Assembly: GCA_039679375.1 (NCBI GenBank)
Contig: JBDKVA010000193.1
Location: 1-64,000, forward strand
Direction of reading: 5' to 3'
Length of the DNA stretch: 64,000 nucleotides
DNA from: JBDKVA01 sp039679375
GTDB taxonomy: Bacteria > Bacillota > Clostridia > Acetivibrionales > DTU013
A model generated the notes under the pieces. The model was given only the letters and a program-made list of their open reading frames with translations, was not told the DNA's origin and did not search any database. Shown one piece after another: positions 1 to 7,566 of this stretch; within the stretch, counting starts at the first letter, position 1, and each line of letters opens with the position of its first letter. Made by a program: the position numbers and the translations under genes.

Positions 1-22
1 TACCAATAATTTATTATTTGTG

Positions 23-51
23 TTTAAATAAAATCATAATATTGTTATAAT
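23..51 (+). promoter_or_regulatory. Putative promoter of the rha operon
   Basis: TTTAAA at 23-28 and TATAAT at 46-51 are separated by 17 bases, about 45 bases upstream of the rhaB start. The -35 box is poor, as expected for a promoter that needs an activator. An inverted TTGTT/AACAA pair surrounds the -10 region and could be an operator. No regulator gene for it lies in the window. Confidence 0.4.
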
Positions 52-95
52 AAAACAATAAACAACATTTTTATTGTATGAAATGGGGTGGTTCT

Positions 96-1565
96 ATGTT
101 GAACTTGCTGGCGTTTGACTACGGTGCAAGCAGCGGGAGAGCGATTGCGGGCATATATGACGGACAATTGCTGAAGCTTGAAGAACTCCACAGGTTTTCC
201 AACGATCCGATTATGATAAACCAAAGACTGCATTGGGATATTCTGAGGCTTTTTTATGAGATGAAGCAGGGTATTTTGAAATGTACCAAATCCGCATACG
301 CTAAAATTGCTTCAATCGGTATCGACACCTGGGGCGTTGACTTCGGATTGCTGGACGAATACGGCAATCTGCTCGGGAATCCCTGCCATTACAGGGATTC
401 CGGCACAGAGGGCATATTGAAGGAGGCCTTCGGCATAGTACCTTCAGAGGAGATATACAGTCAAACAGGAATTCAATTCATGGAGTTTAATACACTGTTT
501 CAGCTGCTGGCAATGAAGCAAAAGAAGGCTCCAATCCTTGAAATAGCCAAAACCTTACTTTTTACACCGGATCTTCTGAGGTATTTTCTCACGGGTGAAA
601 AAAGCACGGAATACACCATCGCAAGCACATCTCAGATGCTTGATGCTAAAACAGGCGGCTGGGCGTATGGTTTGCTGGATCGTTTTAATATTCCGAAGGA
701 AATATTGACTCCTGTAATTGATCCCGGAACTTTAGCCGGAAAGCTTACCGGAAAGGTTGCGGAAGAACTTGGAACGGAAAGGATACCGGTAATTGCCATA
801 GCAGAGCATGATACGGCAAGCGCGGTAGCCGCGGTTCCCGCAAAGGAGGCAGAATATGCATATCTGAGCAGCGGAACATGGTCGTTGCTTGGGGTGGAAG
901 CTCCTTCGCCTGTCATTAATGAAGCCAGCTTTAATTTTAATTGTACGAATGAAGGTGGATTTGGAAGAAAGATAAGGCTGTTGAAAAATATAATGGGCTT
1001 GTGGATATATCAGGAATGTCGGAGGGAATGGGAGAAATCCGGAGAAACCGTGAGTTTTGAAGAACTGGAAACAGGAGCCGGGAAAGCTGAGCCTTTTGCA
1101 GCATTGATTGATCCCGATAATATTGCCTTCATGAGACCTGGGAATATGAGCGCAAAAATACGCGAGTTTTGCCGGAAAACCGGTCAGACCACCCCTGAAA
1201 CAAAACCGGCGATCGTTCGATGCATACTGGAAAGCCTTGCGCTCAAATACCGGATGACGGTGGAAGGTCTTGAAGCGATCCTTGGTTACCGGCTGCCGGT
1301 GCTGCACATTGTCGGGGGAGGCTGTAAAAATAAACTTTTATCACAGTTTACGGCAAATGCAATCGGAAGGCCTGTCATGACAGGACCAACCGAAGCTACG
1401 GCAACAGGCAACCTGATTGCGCAGCTGATAGCCCTTGGCGAAATAAGAAGCCTGGAAGAAGGAAGGGAGCTTGTAAGGCGCTCGTTCCATGTGATTGAAT
1501 ACGCTCCTGAGGATACAGCTGCCTGGGACGAAGCGTATGCAAGGTTTTTAAGATTGAGAGAGTAA
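96..1565 (+). CDS. rhaB: Rhamnulokinase
   Basis: This enzyme phosphorylates L-rhamnulose to L-rhamnulose-1-phosphate with ATP in the cytoplasm, the second step of L-rhamnose catabolism. The 489-residue product has the FGGY-kinase layout: an N-terminal phosphate-binding loop (FDYGASSGRA), a DTWGVDFG segment near residue 80, a SSGTWSLLG segment near residue 265 and a GGGCKNKLLSQ segment near residue 405. I start it at ATG 96 because GGGGTGG lies just upstream; an in-frame ATG at 78 lacks such a site. It leads an operon with the isomerase (27-base gap) and the aldolase, which supports rhamnulose rather than another sugar as substrate. Length and motifs fit the family well. Confidence 0.93.
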   Translation: MLNLLAFDYGASSGRAIAGIYDGQLLKLEELHRFSNDPIMINQRLHWDILRLFYEMKQGILKCTKSAYAKIASIGIDTWGVDFGLLDEYGNLLGNPCHYRDSGTEGILKEAFGIVPSEEIYSQTGIQFMEFNTLFQLLAMKQKKAPILEIAKTLLFTPDLLRYFLTGEKSTEYTIASTSQMLDAKTGGWAYGLLDRFNIPKEILTPVIDPGTLAGKLTGKVAEELGTERIPVIAIAEHDTASAVAAVPAKEAEYAYLSSGTWSLLGVEAPSPVINEASFNFNCTNEGGFGRKIRLLKNIMGLWIYQECRREWEKSGETVSFEELETGAGKAEPFAALIDPDNIAFMRPGNMSAKIREFCRKTGQTTPETKPAIVRCILESLALKYRMTVEGLEAILGYRLPVLHIVGGGCKNKLLSQFTANAIGRPVMTGPTEATATGNLIAQLIALGEIRSLEEGRELVRRSFHVIEYAPEDTAAWDEAYARFLRLRE

Positions 1566-1592
1566 TTCTGTGCGAAAACGGAGGTGCACACT

Positions 1593-2873
1593 ATGGAAAA
1601 TCGTGAAACGGAGAACCGGATACGGGAAGGCTACGCCTATGCGAAAAAGGCTTACGCAGCTTTTGGCGTAAATACGGACGAAGTGTTGGAAAAAATGAAG
1701 GACAGGCATATATCGCTGCACTGTTGGCAGGGCGATGATGTAAAAGGCTTTGAAGTTGGATCAGGGGGAGCTTCAGGAGGAATATTAAGCACAGGCAGCT
1801 ACCCGGGAGCGGCACGCAGCGGCGAGGAGCTGCGGGCGGACTACGAAAAGGCTTTCAGCCTGATACCCGGCAGGCACCGTGTCAATTTGCATGCAATCTA
1901 TGCTGAGACGGACGGCATGACAGTTGAACGTAATGAGATAAGAACAAGCCATTTCAGAAAGTGGATAGACTGGGCCCGGAAGCTGGATATCGCAATTGAC
2001 TTCAATCCTACCTGCTTTGGCCATCCTATGGCTGCATCAGGCTTCACGCTGGGCAGCAAGGATGAAAAGGTCAGGAAATTCTGGGTGGAACACGTGGCCA
2101 GCTGCAGGAAAATTGCAGCAGATATAGGCAAAGAACTGGGAAAAGCCTGTATCATGAATATATGGATACCTGACGGAATGAAGGATATTCCTGCAGACAG
2201 GATGGGCTATCGGATGCAGGTGAAGAAATCACTGGACGAGATTTTTGCAGTAAAATATGACAGGAGATACCTGATTGACGCCTTCGAGAGCAAGCTGTTC
2301 GGAATAGGCGTAGAATCCTATACCGCCGGTTCCCACGAATTTGTAATGGGATATGCATTGAAGAACAATATTACCATGACGTTCGACATGGGTCATTTTC
2401 ACCTGACAGAGAGCATTGCCGATAAAATATCCTCCGTACTGCTTTTTTCTGACGATCTGCTTTTGCATGTATCAAGGCCGGTGCGCTGGGACAGCGACCA
2501 TGTAACCATCCTGAACGACGACATGGTGGCGGTGGCGCAGGAAGTCAAACGCTGTGACGCCTTCGACAGGGTGTATTATGCTCTGGATTTCTTCGACGGC
2601 AGCATCAACAGGATAACTGCATGGGTTTCAGGTACAAGAGCCGTGTTAAAATCGATCCTGTTTGCACTGCTGGAGCCGACCGATTTGATCGTTGAAGCGG
2701 AAAACAAAGCGAACTACGGCAACAGGATGGCGCTGATGGAGGAATTCAAAGCACTTCCTTTTGGCGCAGTCTGGGACAAATACTGCATGGATATGAATAC
2801 TCCCGCGGGGTCAAGCTGGCTGGAGGATATCAGGACATATGAGGAAAGCGTATTGATGAAGAGGAAGCAGTGA
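1593..2873 (+). CDS. rhaA: L-rhamnose isomerase
   Basis: This enzyme interconverts L-rhamnose and L-rhamnulose, the first step of the pathway, and is metal dependent. The 426-residue product is full length. It shows the start pattern IREGYAYAKKAYAAFGV, the SLHCWQGDDV segment near residue 45, GSGGASGGI near residue 60, and metal-binding acidic and histidine residues in NFDPT/HP- and DMGHFH-type segments. ATG 1593 is chosen over an in-frame GTG at 1584 because GGAGGTG (1580-1586) sits directly upstream of the ATG and overlaps the GTG. It lies between rhaB and the aldolase gene, the expected rha order. Confidence 0.95.
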   Translation: MENRETENRIREGYAYAKKAYAAFGVNTDEVLEKMKDRHISLHCWQGDDVKGFEVGSGGASGGILSTGSYPGAARSGEELRADYEKAFSLIPGRHRVNLHAIYAETDGMTVERNEIRTSHFRKWIDWARKLDIAIDFNPTCFGHPMAASGFTLGSKDEKVRKFWVEHVASCRKIAADIGKELGKACIMNIWIPDGMKDIPADRMGYRMQVKKSLDEIFAVKYDRRYLIDAFESKLFGIGVESYTAGSHEFVMGYALKNNITMTFDMGHFHLTESIADKISSVLLFSDDLLLHVSRPVRWDSDHVTILNDDMVAVAQEVKRCDAFDRVYYALDFFDGSINRITAWVSGTRAVLKSILFALLEPTDLIVEAENKANYGNRMALMEEFKALPFGAVWDKYCMDMNTPAGSSWLEDIRTYEESVLMKRKQ

Positions 2874-2913
2874 TAAAAATTTGTAAAGATTATGAAATGG
2901 TGGTGGCTTTATA

Positions 2914-3993
2914 GTGCTGAATTTAGATTTTAAAACGTATGAAGCAAAGCTTAAGGACCTGGAATATATTTCAAAAGAAGTGGGCATTCCGGTCGAATAT
3001 ACCCAGGGCGGCGGAGGGAATACCTCTGTCAAGCTGGATGGAGAGTTCATGGCAGTTAAGGCATCGGGCTGCAAACTCAAACAGATTACCCCTTCGGAAG
3101 GCTATGTAATTATTGATTATAAAAAAATCAAAGATTATTATTCGGGCGTTGACTTGAACGCAGATCATGACTTTGAGAAGGAAAGTGCGGAATTGGCCAG
3201 GCAAAGTGTACAGCCCGCTCCATGGCTCAAGGTATTAAGGCCTTCCGTTGAAGCAGGCTTTCACTCTATCATGAAGAAGTATGTCATACATACCCATTCG
3301 GTTTACGCAAACATCCTGACCTGTGCAGAAAACGGACAGGAGCTGGTAAACAGGATATTCGGCGGCAAAGCTTATAAAGCAGTCTGGATACCTTACATCA
3401 ATCCCGGGTTTTGCCTGACTCTGAAGATACGGGAATCCATAAGGGAATGCAGGGAGCGTAACGGTAAGGAGCCGGAAGTATTCTTCATGGAAAATCACGG
3501 TTTGATTGTTACGGCAGATGAGTATGACAGAACGGTAAACCTTCATAGCGAAGTGAATGATGCAATCAGGGACTACCTTGATATAACGCAGAGATTTCCG
3601 GAAATAGTATTACTGAATGTGGATGAAAATACCACGATCAGTAGAACAGCGTATATTTCGGAATTCATAAAAAACGACAGCCTTAAGCCGGGTTTTTTTG
3701 AGGAGGTAATATTATATCCGGATCAGTTTGTCTACCTGAATGACGCTGTTGCCTTCAACAGTCTTGATAAAAAACTAAACATTATGACAGATACCGGCGA
3801 GGTTATATATAAAACCGGCGGAAATGAAGCAAGGGTAATGGAAGAGACGTTGCTTGCCTGTGTATATGTGGTGAATGAGATGAAAAGAAGGTCTTTGCCT
3901 CTTAAGACCATGACAAAAAAGGATATAGACTTTATCAAAAATTGGGAGAGCGAAGCATATCGCAAAAGCCTGGTAAAGGAAATGAAGAGGTAA
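2914..3993 (+). CDS. Class II aldolase, probable rhamnulose-1-phosphate aldolase
   Basis: This enzyme probably splits L-rhamnulose-1-phosphate into dihydroxyacetone phosphate and L-lactaldehyde. The 359-residue protein carries class II aldolase/adducin signatures: GGGGNTSVK near residue 34, KASGCKLKQI near 50, the zinc-binding HTHSVYANIL near 127 and ENHGLIV near 194. The start is GTG 2914, preceded by a GGTGG stretch. It is longer than classical E. coli RhaD and has about 100 residues after the aldolase fold, as in the aldolase half of the bifunctional RhaEW/YuxG type, but no dehydrogenase domain follows. Fuculose- or ribulose-phosphate specificity cannot be ruled out from motifs; the operon context argues for rhamnulose. 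Confidence 0.82.
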   Translation: MLNLDFKTYEAKLKDLEYISKEVGIPVEYTQGGGGNTSVKLDGEFMAVKASGCKLKQITPSEGYVIIDYKKIKDYYSGVDLNADHDFEKESAELARQSVQPAPWLKVLRPSVEAGFHSIMKKYVIHTHSVYANILTCAENGQELVNRIFGGKAYKAVWIPYINPGFCLTLKIRESIRECRERNGKEPEVFFMENHGLIVTADEYDRTVNLHSEVNDAIRDYLDITQRFPEIVLLNVDENTTISRTAYISEFIKNDSLKPGFFEEVILYPDQFVYLNDAVAFNSLDKKLNIMTDTGEVIYKTGGNEARVMEETLLACVYVVNEMKRRSLPLKTMTKKDIDFIKNWESEAYRKSLVKEMKR

Positions 3994-4154
3994 ATCGGGC
4001 AAATTTTATACGAGTATTGGATCAGATGAATAAAGTATTGATAGCATCAAGTATAAGAAAGAGTCCCTAAATAGTCGGGAGGTTTATTGATTCTTTAAAG
4101 GCCTAGATATTGAAGGCATTGAAGTAGATGGGCGGGTTTAGAAATTAGGACAGC

Positions 4155-4310
4155 TTAGAAGGTCAGGTAAATAATCATCTTACACTGAATCAATATACAT
4201 ATGGGCTTAACAATCCTCTAAGTATTTGGATCCTTATGGGAATATGTCCATTCGGGATATAGGGCTTCATAAACTGCAGCATAAAATAGAAGGGTATTGA
4301 TAGGAGCGGA
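4155..4310 (+). pseudogene. RHS-repeat protein C-terminal remnant
   Basis: Between the aldolase gene and the DUF2750 gene, the reading NHLTLNQYTYGLNNPL at about 4170-4220 matches the RHS core signature (LxLNxYTYxxNNPL). It continues, after a one-base frame change, as YLDPYGN at about 4220-4245, completing the motif that normally precedes the toxic tip of RHS/polymorphic toxins. No start, upstream RHS repeats or intact toxin tip remain. I saw no coherent coding in 3994-4155. This is what is left of a contact-dependent toxin gene whose immunity gene follows. Confidence 0.6.
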
Positions 4311-4313
4311 AAG

Positions 4314-4691
4314 ATGAATAATAAAGAAATCGAATCAGTTTCTAAACTATCGGGTTCTAAAAGGTATGAATATTTTATCAAGAAAGTTGCTGATTTTGAA
4401 GAAGTCTGGGGCTTATATGATAATGGATGGGCAGTGGGAGAAAGTAGTGATGGTAACATTAACATACCGTTTTGGCCCAAAAAGGAGTTTGCTCAATTAT
4501 GTTCAAAAGAAGCTTGGACAGGCTATTTACCAAAAAGAATTACATTAGAGGATTTTATGAACAACTGGTTACCTGGGATGAACCGTGATAATCGTAAACC
4601 AGCAATTTTTTATACTGAAGAAGATAAAGGAGTGGTTATAGAGATTACTAGATTGTTGAATGATCTGGAAGAAGAATTGATGAAATACTAA
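4314..4691 (+). CDS. DUF2750 protein, probable orphan immunity protein
   Basis: The 125-residue protein matches the DUF2750 pattern: a KRYEYFIKKVADFEEVWGL start, then GWAVGE, FWPKKEFAQLC near residues 58-68 and a hydrophilic C-terminus. DUF2750 proteins commonly sit next to toxin genes and are regarded as immunity proteins (family knowledge; the role here is inferred). GGAGCGGAAAG lies just upstream of ATG 4314. The gene directly follows the RHS core remnant, the usual toxin-immunity order, so it looks like an immunity gene that outlived its toxin. It is AT-rich relative to the rha genes, consistent with transfer. Confidence 0.6.
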   Translation: MNNKEIESVSKLSGSKRYEYFIKKVADFEEVWGLYDNGWAVGESSDGNINIPFWPKKEFAQLCSKEAWTGYLPKRITLEDFMNNWLPGMNRDNRKPAIFYTEEDKGVVIEITRLLNDLEEELMKY

Positions 4692-5189
4692 TCATTTGGG
4701 TTTTGCCCGCTTCTGGATAAATCGGTAACAAAAAGGAAATTTAAAACTAAAGCTGCCACTGAAATGTAGCATAGATTGACTGCAAAACTTCAGCCAAACT
4801 GATAGCAAAACAACACTAACTCCAAACAGAAACAGGCAAACGCAACTATGGCAAGGCTTTGCCAAAGCTGAGACGCTCAAACTTTCTGCATAATGATAAT
4901 TCTGCAGCGAGCGGCACTGGGTTTCCGAAAATAGCGTCAGTATCGGAAGAATCGGCAACAAAAAACAACCCAGAGTGGGCCAGCGGGAAACGGAAAAATC
5001 CTGCTGGCCTCCTTTTTGCCCATTTGCGGCGAGTCAATCCCAAGCGGAAGAAGGGGGAGAGAGAATGTGAAAAAAAATTGCCCAAAGAGGCATCCGAATG
5101 GGGCGGGCAGTATCTTCGTATACCCTGCCCCAAAAAGACCGGAGATTTCGGCAAACAGGAAGCAAGTCGAAACGGATGGGGAGATAGGG
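4692..5189. other. Gene-poor stretch before the recombinase fragment
   Basis: About 500 bases with no gene I can support. Open frames on both strands have no recognisable domains and biased composition. It contains the strong terminator hairpin listed separately and a second GC-rich hairpin at about 5099-5131 (GGGCAG/CTGCCC). Its base composition is more GC-rich than the flanking MFS and DUF2750 genes, so it probably belongs to the mobile element that supplied the recombinase fragment. Confidence 0.4.
4978..5017 (+). terminator. Intrinsic terminator-like hairpin
   Basis: GGCCAGCGGGA (4978-4988) pairs with TCCTGCTGGCC (4999-5009) with one G-U pair and a 10-base loop. It is followed by TCCTTTTTG. 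It would stop readthrough from the DUF2750 side. Confidence 0.6.
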
Positions 5190-5315
5190 ATGGACAACAA
5201 AACAGAAAGACTGGTAGAGGGCTTTGACCGGCGCCTGGCGGAGGACGGGAAGCGGCCTAAGACCGTCGAAAGCTACGTCGGGAATGTTGGAGGGTTCCTG
5301 GAGCACATTATATAA
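5190..5315 (+). pseudogene. Tyrosine recombinase/integrase, N-terminal fragment
   Basis: Only 41 residues are open from ATG 5190 (preceded by GGGGAGATAGG). They read like the start of the SAM-like core-binding domain of XerC/XerD-type integrases: LVEGFDRRLAEDGKRPKTVE, then SYVGNVGGFLEHI, then a stop. The catalytic domain with the R-H-R-Y residues is absent, because AT-rich sequence leading to the MFS gene begins directly after. This indicates that an integrative element or transposon was once present and was cut by a later insertion or deletion. Confidence is limited by the short length. Confidence 0.6.
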
Positions 5316-5340
5316 AAATCATCTAAGGGCATTTATAAAG

Positions 5341-5368
5341 TTTACTATCTATGGTAAAATATTATAAA
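5341..5368 (+). promoter_or_regulatory. Putative promoter of the MFS gene
   Basis: TTTACT (5341-5346) and TATAAA (5363-5368) are 16 bases apart and lie about 80 bases before the MFS start. The inverted pair TTTAC/GTAAA within it could be an operator. Confidence 0.35.
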
Positions 5369-5445
5369 AAAATAGTAGATTTAATATAAAGAAAGAAAAA
5401 GGTAAAATGTCTTTTGAAAATTATTTTCTTAGGGGAGGTAAAATT

Positions 5446-6639
5446 TTGGCTAATAATTCGAACGAAGAAGAAACCAGCAAAAATGATGGAATAAATAATT
5501 CAATATATTATGTATCATTTTCATTTAGTATTATTTCATTTCTACTACCGGTCTATAGCAAAAGAATAGGTGCAAATGCCTTTGAGATTGGCATACTTTT
5601 TTCAGTATTCAGTTTTGTTACTTTACTTCTGAGACCAATAATTGGTTGGGCGATAGACAAATTTGGCAGAAGAAAGTTCTTTGTTTTATCACTGCTTTTT
5701 TATGCTTTTGCTATGTTATTGTTTTCAACAGCGACGAGTATTAAATGGCTTTATTTAGCCAGGACACTTCAAGGAATAGGCTCGTCTATATTGTGGACTA
5801 CTGCTTATACATTGGCGTCAGACTTATCTTCTGAAAAAGATAAAGGTAAGATTATGGGCATGATTAATGAGATTTCTTCAAGAGGAAGTTTTATTGGGGC
5901 GATTATTGGCTTTATTGCTCTTGGTATGATGACGTTAATGACAGGGTGGAAAGTAATTTTTTCCGGATATGCAGTGCTGGCTGCCATCGCTGCAATTATT
6001 GCCTGGAAAAGGGTACCGGACATAAAAAGTACCAAAGAAGTTACTGATAGAAAAGTTTTACTAAATAGTGATTTTGTTAAAATTGTTTTTATTATACTTA
6101 TTAGTTCCATAGGCAGTTCAATGTTAAATCCCATGTTAATGATCTACTTGCAAGACAAATTTACTACTGACATAAGCATGCTTGCAATTGCTTCGATTCC
6201 AGCTGCTATAATAATTAGTATATTACCTTCAAAAACAGGAAGGTTTAGTGATAAGGTTGGGCGTATTTTACCACTTGAAATTGGATATCTTATATGCGGT
6301 ATATCATCAATTCTTATAATAAATGCTACCAACTTATATATGCTTGTTGCTTTTTGGGCAATAGAAGCTATTGGGATAGCTTTATTATTACCTGCAGAAC
6401 AAGCAATTATTTCTGATATAACAGGGAAGAATCTTGCAGGTACTGGTTATGGCATATATATGTTTGCATCCGGCATAGGGAATGTTGCTGGACCTATCCT
6501 CGGCGGCGTATTATATGAAAATTATTTACATGAAATGCCTTTCTATATTTGTGGAATTTTACTAGTAGTCAGTTCATTTTTAACTTTAATACTATTTAGA
6601 AAAAATAAATTTTTGATAAAACCGGATGGATTAATTTGA
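5446..6639 (+). CDS. Major facilitator superfamily transporter
   Basis: A 397-residue integral membrane protein with about 12 hydrophobic segments in two halves. The loop after helix 2 carries the MFS motif GWAIDKFGRRKF, and the matching loop of the second half reads GRFSDKVGR. I start at TTG 5446 because AGGGGAGGT (5431-5439) sits at ideal distance; the in-frame ATG at 5407 has no such site. The substrate cannot be read from the sequence: drug, sugar or small-metabolite efflux are all possible. The gene is AT-rich with frequent ATA/TTA codons, unlike the rha genes on both sides, which suggests it arrived with the foreign segment that separates rhaM from its operon. Confidence 0.85.
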   Translation: MANNSNEEETSKNDGINNSIYYVSFSFSIISFLLPVYSKRIGANAFEIGILFSVFSFVTLLLRPIIGWAIDKFGRRKFFVLSLLFYAFAMLLFSTATSIKWLYLARTLQGIGSSILWTTAYTLASDLSSEKDKGKIMGMINEISSRGSFIGAIIGFIALGMMTLMTGWKVIFSGYAVLAAIAAIIAWKRVPDIKSTKEVTDRKVLLNSDFVKIVFIILISSIGSSMLNPMLMIYLQDKFTTDISMLAIASIPAAIIISILPSKTGRFSDKVGRILPLEIGYLICGISSILIINATNLYMLVAFWAIEAIGIALLLPAEQAIISDITGKNLAGTGYGIYMFASGIGNVAGPILGGVLYENYLHEMPFYICGILLVVSSFLTLILFRKNKFLIKPDGLI

Positions 6640-6721
6640 TGTCAGACTACTTGTTTTAAATCATGTGGCAGCAAGGTGTCGGGCGGAATACCGTTTGAAT
6701 CAGTTTTACGGAGGTGTTGAT

Positions 6722-7048
6722 ATGATGCACAGTAACAAGTTTGCATGGACGTGGAGGGTGAAGGAAGAATGTCTGGAGGAATATGTGAGGATGCATCTTA
6801 ACCCCTGGCCGGAAATCATGGAGGAACATAGGAAAGCCGGTATCCGGAATTACTCGATATTCCAGAACGGGACACAATTCTTTTACTGCTATGAATGTGA
6901 TGATGTAAAAGCAGCTAATGAATATATCGCTAATAGTGAAATCTGCAAACGGTGGAATGCGATTACCTCAAAAATGGTGGAGGGTTCTTTCGATTTTAAT
7001 AAAGAAGAGCCTATTAAACAAATGCGGGAGGTTTTTTATTTAAAGTAG
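6722..7048 (+). CDS. rhaM: L-rhamnose mutarotase
   Basis: This enzyme interconverts the alpha and beta anomers of L-rhamnose, helping sugar entry into the isomerase. The 108-residue product matches the RhaM family (formerly DUF718) in full: WTWRVKEECLEEYVRMH near residue 8, NPWPEIMEEHRKAGIRNYSIF near 26 (start of the core) and the C-terminal EVFYLK. The start is ATG 6722 (a second ATG follows at once), with CGGAGGTG 7 bases upstream. The gene lies about 2.7 kb after the aldolase gene, separated by foreign DNA. Its last 138 bases recur at 23104-23241 (see findings). Confidence 0.93.
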   Translation: MMHSNKFAWTWRVKEECLEEYVRMHLNPWPEIMEEHRKAGIRNYSIFQNGTQFFYCYECDDVKAANEYIANSEICKRWNAITSKMVEGSFDFNKEEPIKQMREVFYLK

Positions 7049-7054
7049 TGGCCT
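6917..7054 (+). repeat. Left copy of the 138-bp direct repeat (rhaM 3' end)
   Basis: The last 132 bases of rhaM plus 6 bases beyond the stop recur without gaps at 23104-23241 in the same orientation. I count 6 mismatches by eye. The two copies bracket the 16-kb island and could be the relics of attachment sites or of a tandem duplication. Confidence 0.85.
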
Positions 7055-7084
7055 ATTCAGGCACCCAATAAAGTGAAATAAAAT

Positions 7085-7174
7085 AAGATGCGCTTTTATG
7101 AAATACCCGCCCATGAGGACTTGGCAAACCAGTTTCCGAAATACCCACCCCCAAAGCGGTTAAAAGCGCATCTT
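7085..7174. repeat. 14-bp perfect inverted repeat
   Basis: AAGATGCGCTTTTA (7085-7098) and its exact complement TAAAAGCGCATCTT (7161-7174) are 62 bases apart. The inner part also contains GAAATACCC twice (7100 and 7138). It lies 31 bases after the left 138-bp repeat and may be the end of a mobile element or a regulatory stem. Confidence 0.5.
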
Positions 7175-7431
7175 CTTGCATGGAGTTCTGCCAATTTAGT
7201 TGGTATTTCAGTAATTGAAGTGTATCCTGCAGCTACTCTAGATAGATACGGTATTATTAATACGGGGTATAAGGAAAAAGAAAAAACGCAGATCAGGGAA
7301 TGTCTTTTACCCCGAAAGCTACGATCTTGCCAAAAAGGAAGGATGGAATGGGTCAGGAACAAAAGCACTATTTGATGAAATTTTGCCGGGTTTAACGCGA
7401 TACAGTGACTCCATGTGGTTTCTAAATGTTT
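7088..7431 (+). pseudogene. DUF429-like protein, frameshifted C-terminal remnant
   Basis: One frame from 7150 reads KAHLLAWSSANLVGISVIEVYP and AATLDRYGIINTGYKEKEK, resembling the conserved EVYPAATL...GYK segment of DUF429 (predicted RNase H-like nucleases). Near 7313 a different frame takes over with FYPESYDLAKKEGWNGSGT and a plausible C-terminus ending at TGA 7429-7431. The nuclease N-terminus is missing. It is therefore probably a dead gene. The family assignment rests on a short motif and is moderate at best. Confidence 0.4.
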
Positions 7432-7477
7432 GACTGAACAATGTATAGATTCGTCAGAAAAACGCAAATTAATTTTC

Positions 7478-7506
7478 TTTACCAGCCTTACATATTTTGA
7501 TATAAT
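7478..7506 (+). promoter_or_regulatory. Putative promoter of the SWIM/MoxR/VWA operon
   Basis: TTTACC (7478-7483) and TATAAT (7501-7506) have a 17-base spacer and lie about 60 bases before the SWIM gene start. No other promoter is evident before the four following genes. Confidence 0.45.
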
Positions 7507-7566
7507 ATACATACTGTGGATTCAAACATCATTCACAAATTCTCGGAATAGCGTGGTAGACCATCT

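Noticed and set aside
732..1307. Long minus-strand open frame inside rhaB
   Set aside because: It mirrors the codon bias of rhaB on the opposite strand, has no domain and no ribosome binding site.
4859..5227. Open frames on both strands before the recombinase fragment
   Set aside because: No domains, overlapping frames on both strands and the presence of a terminator stem within argue against coding.
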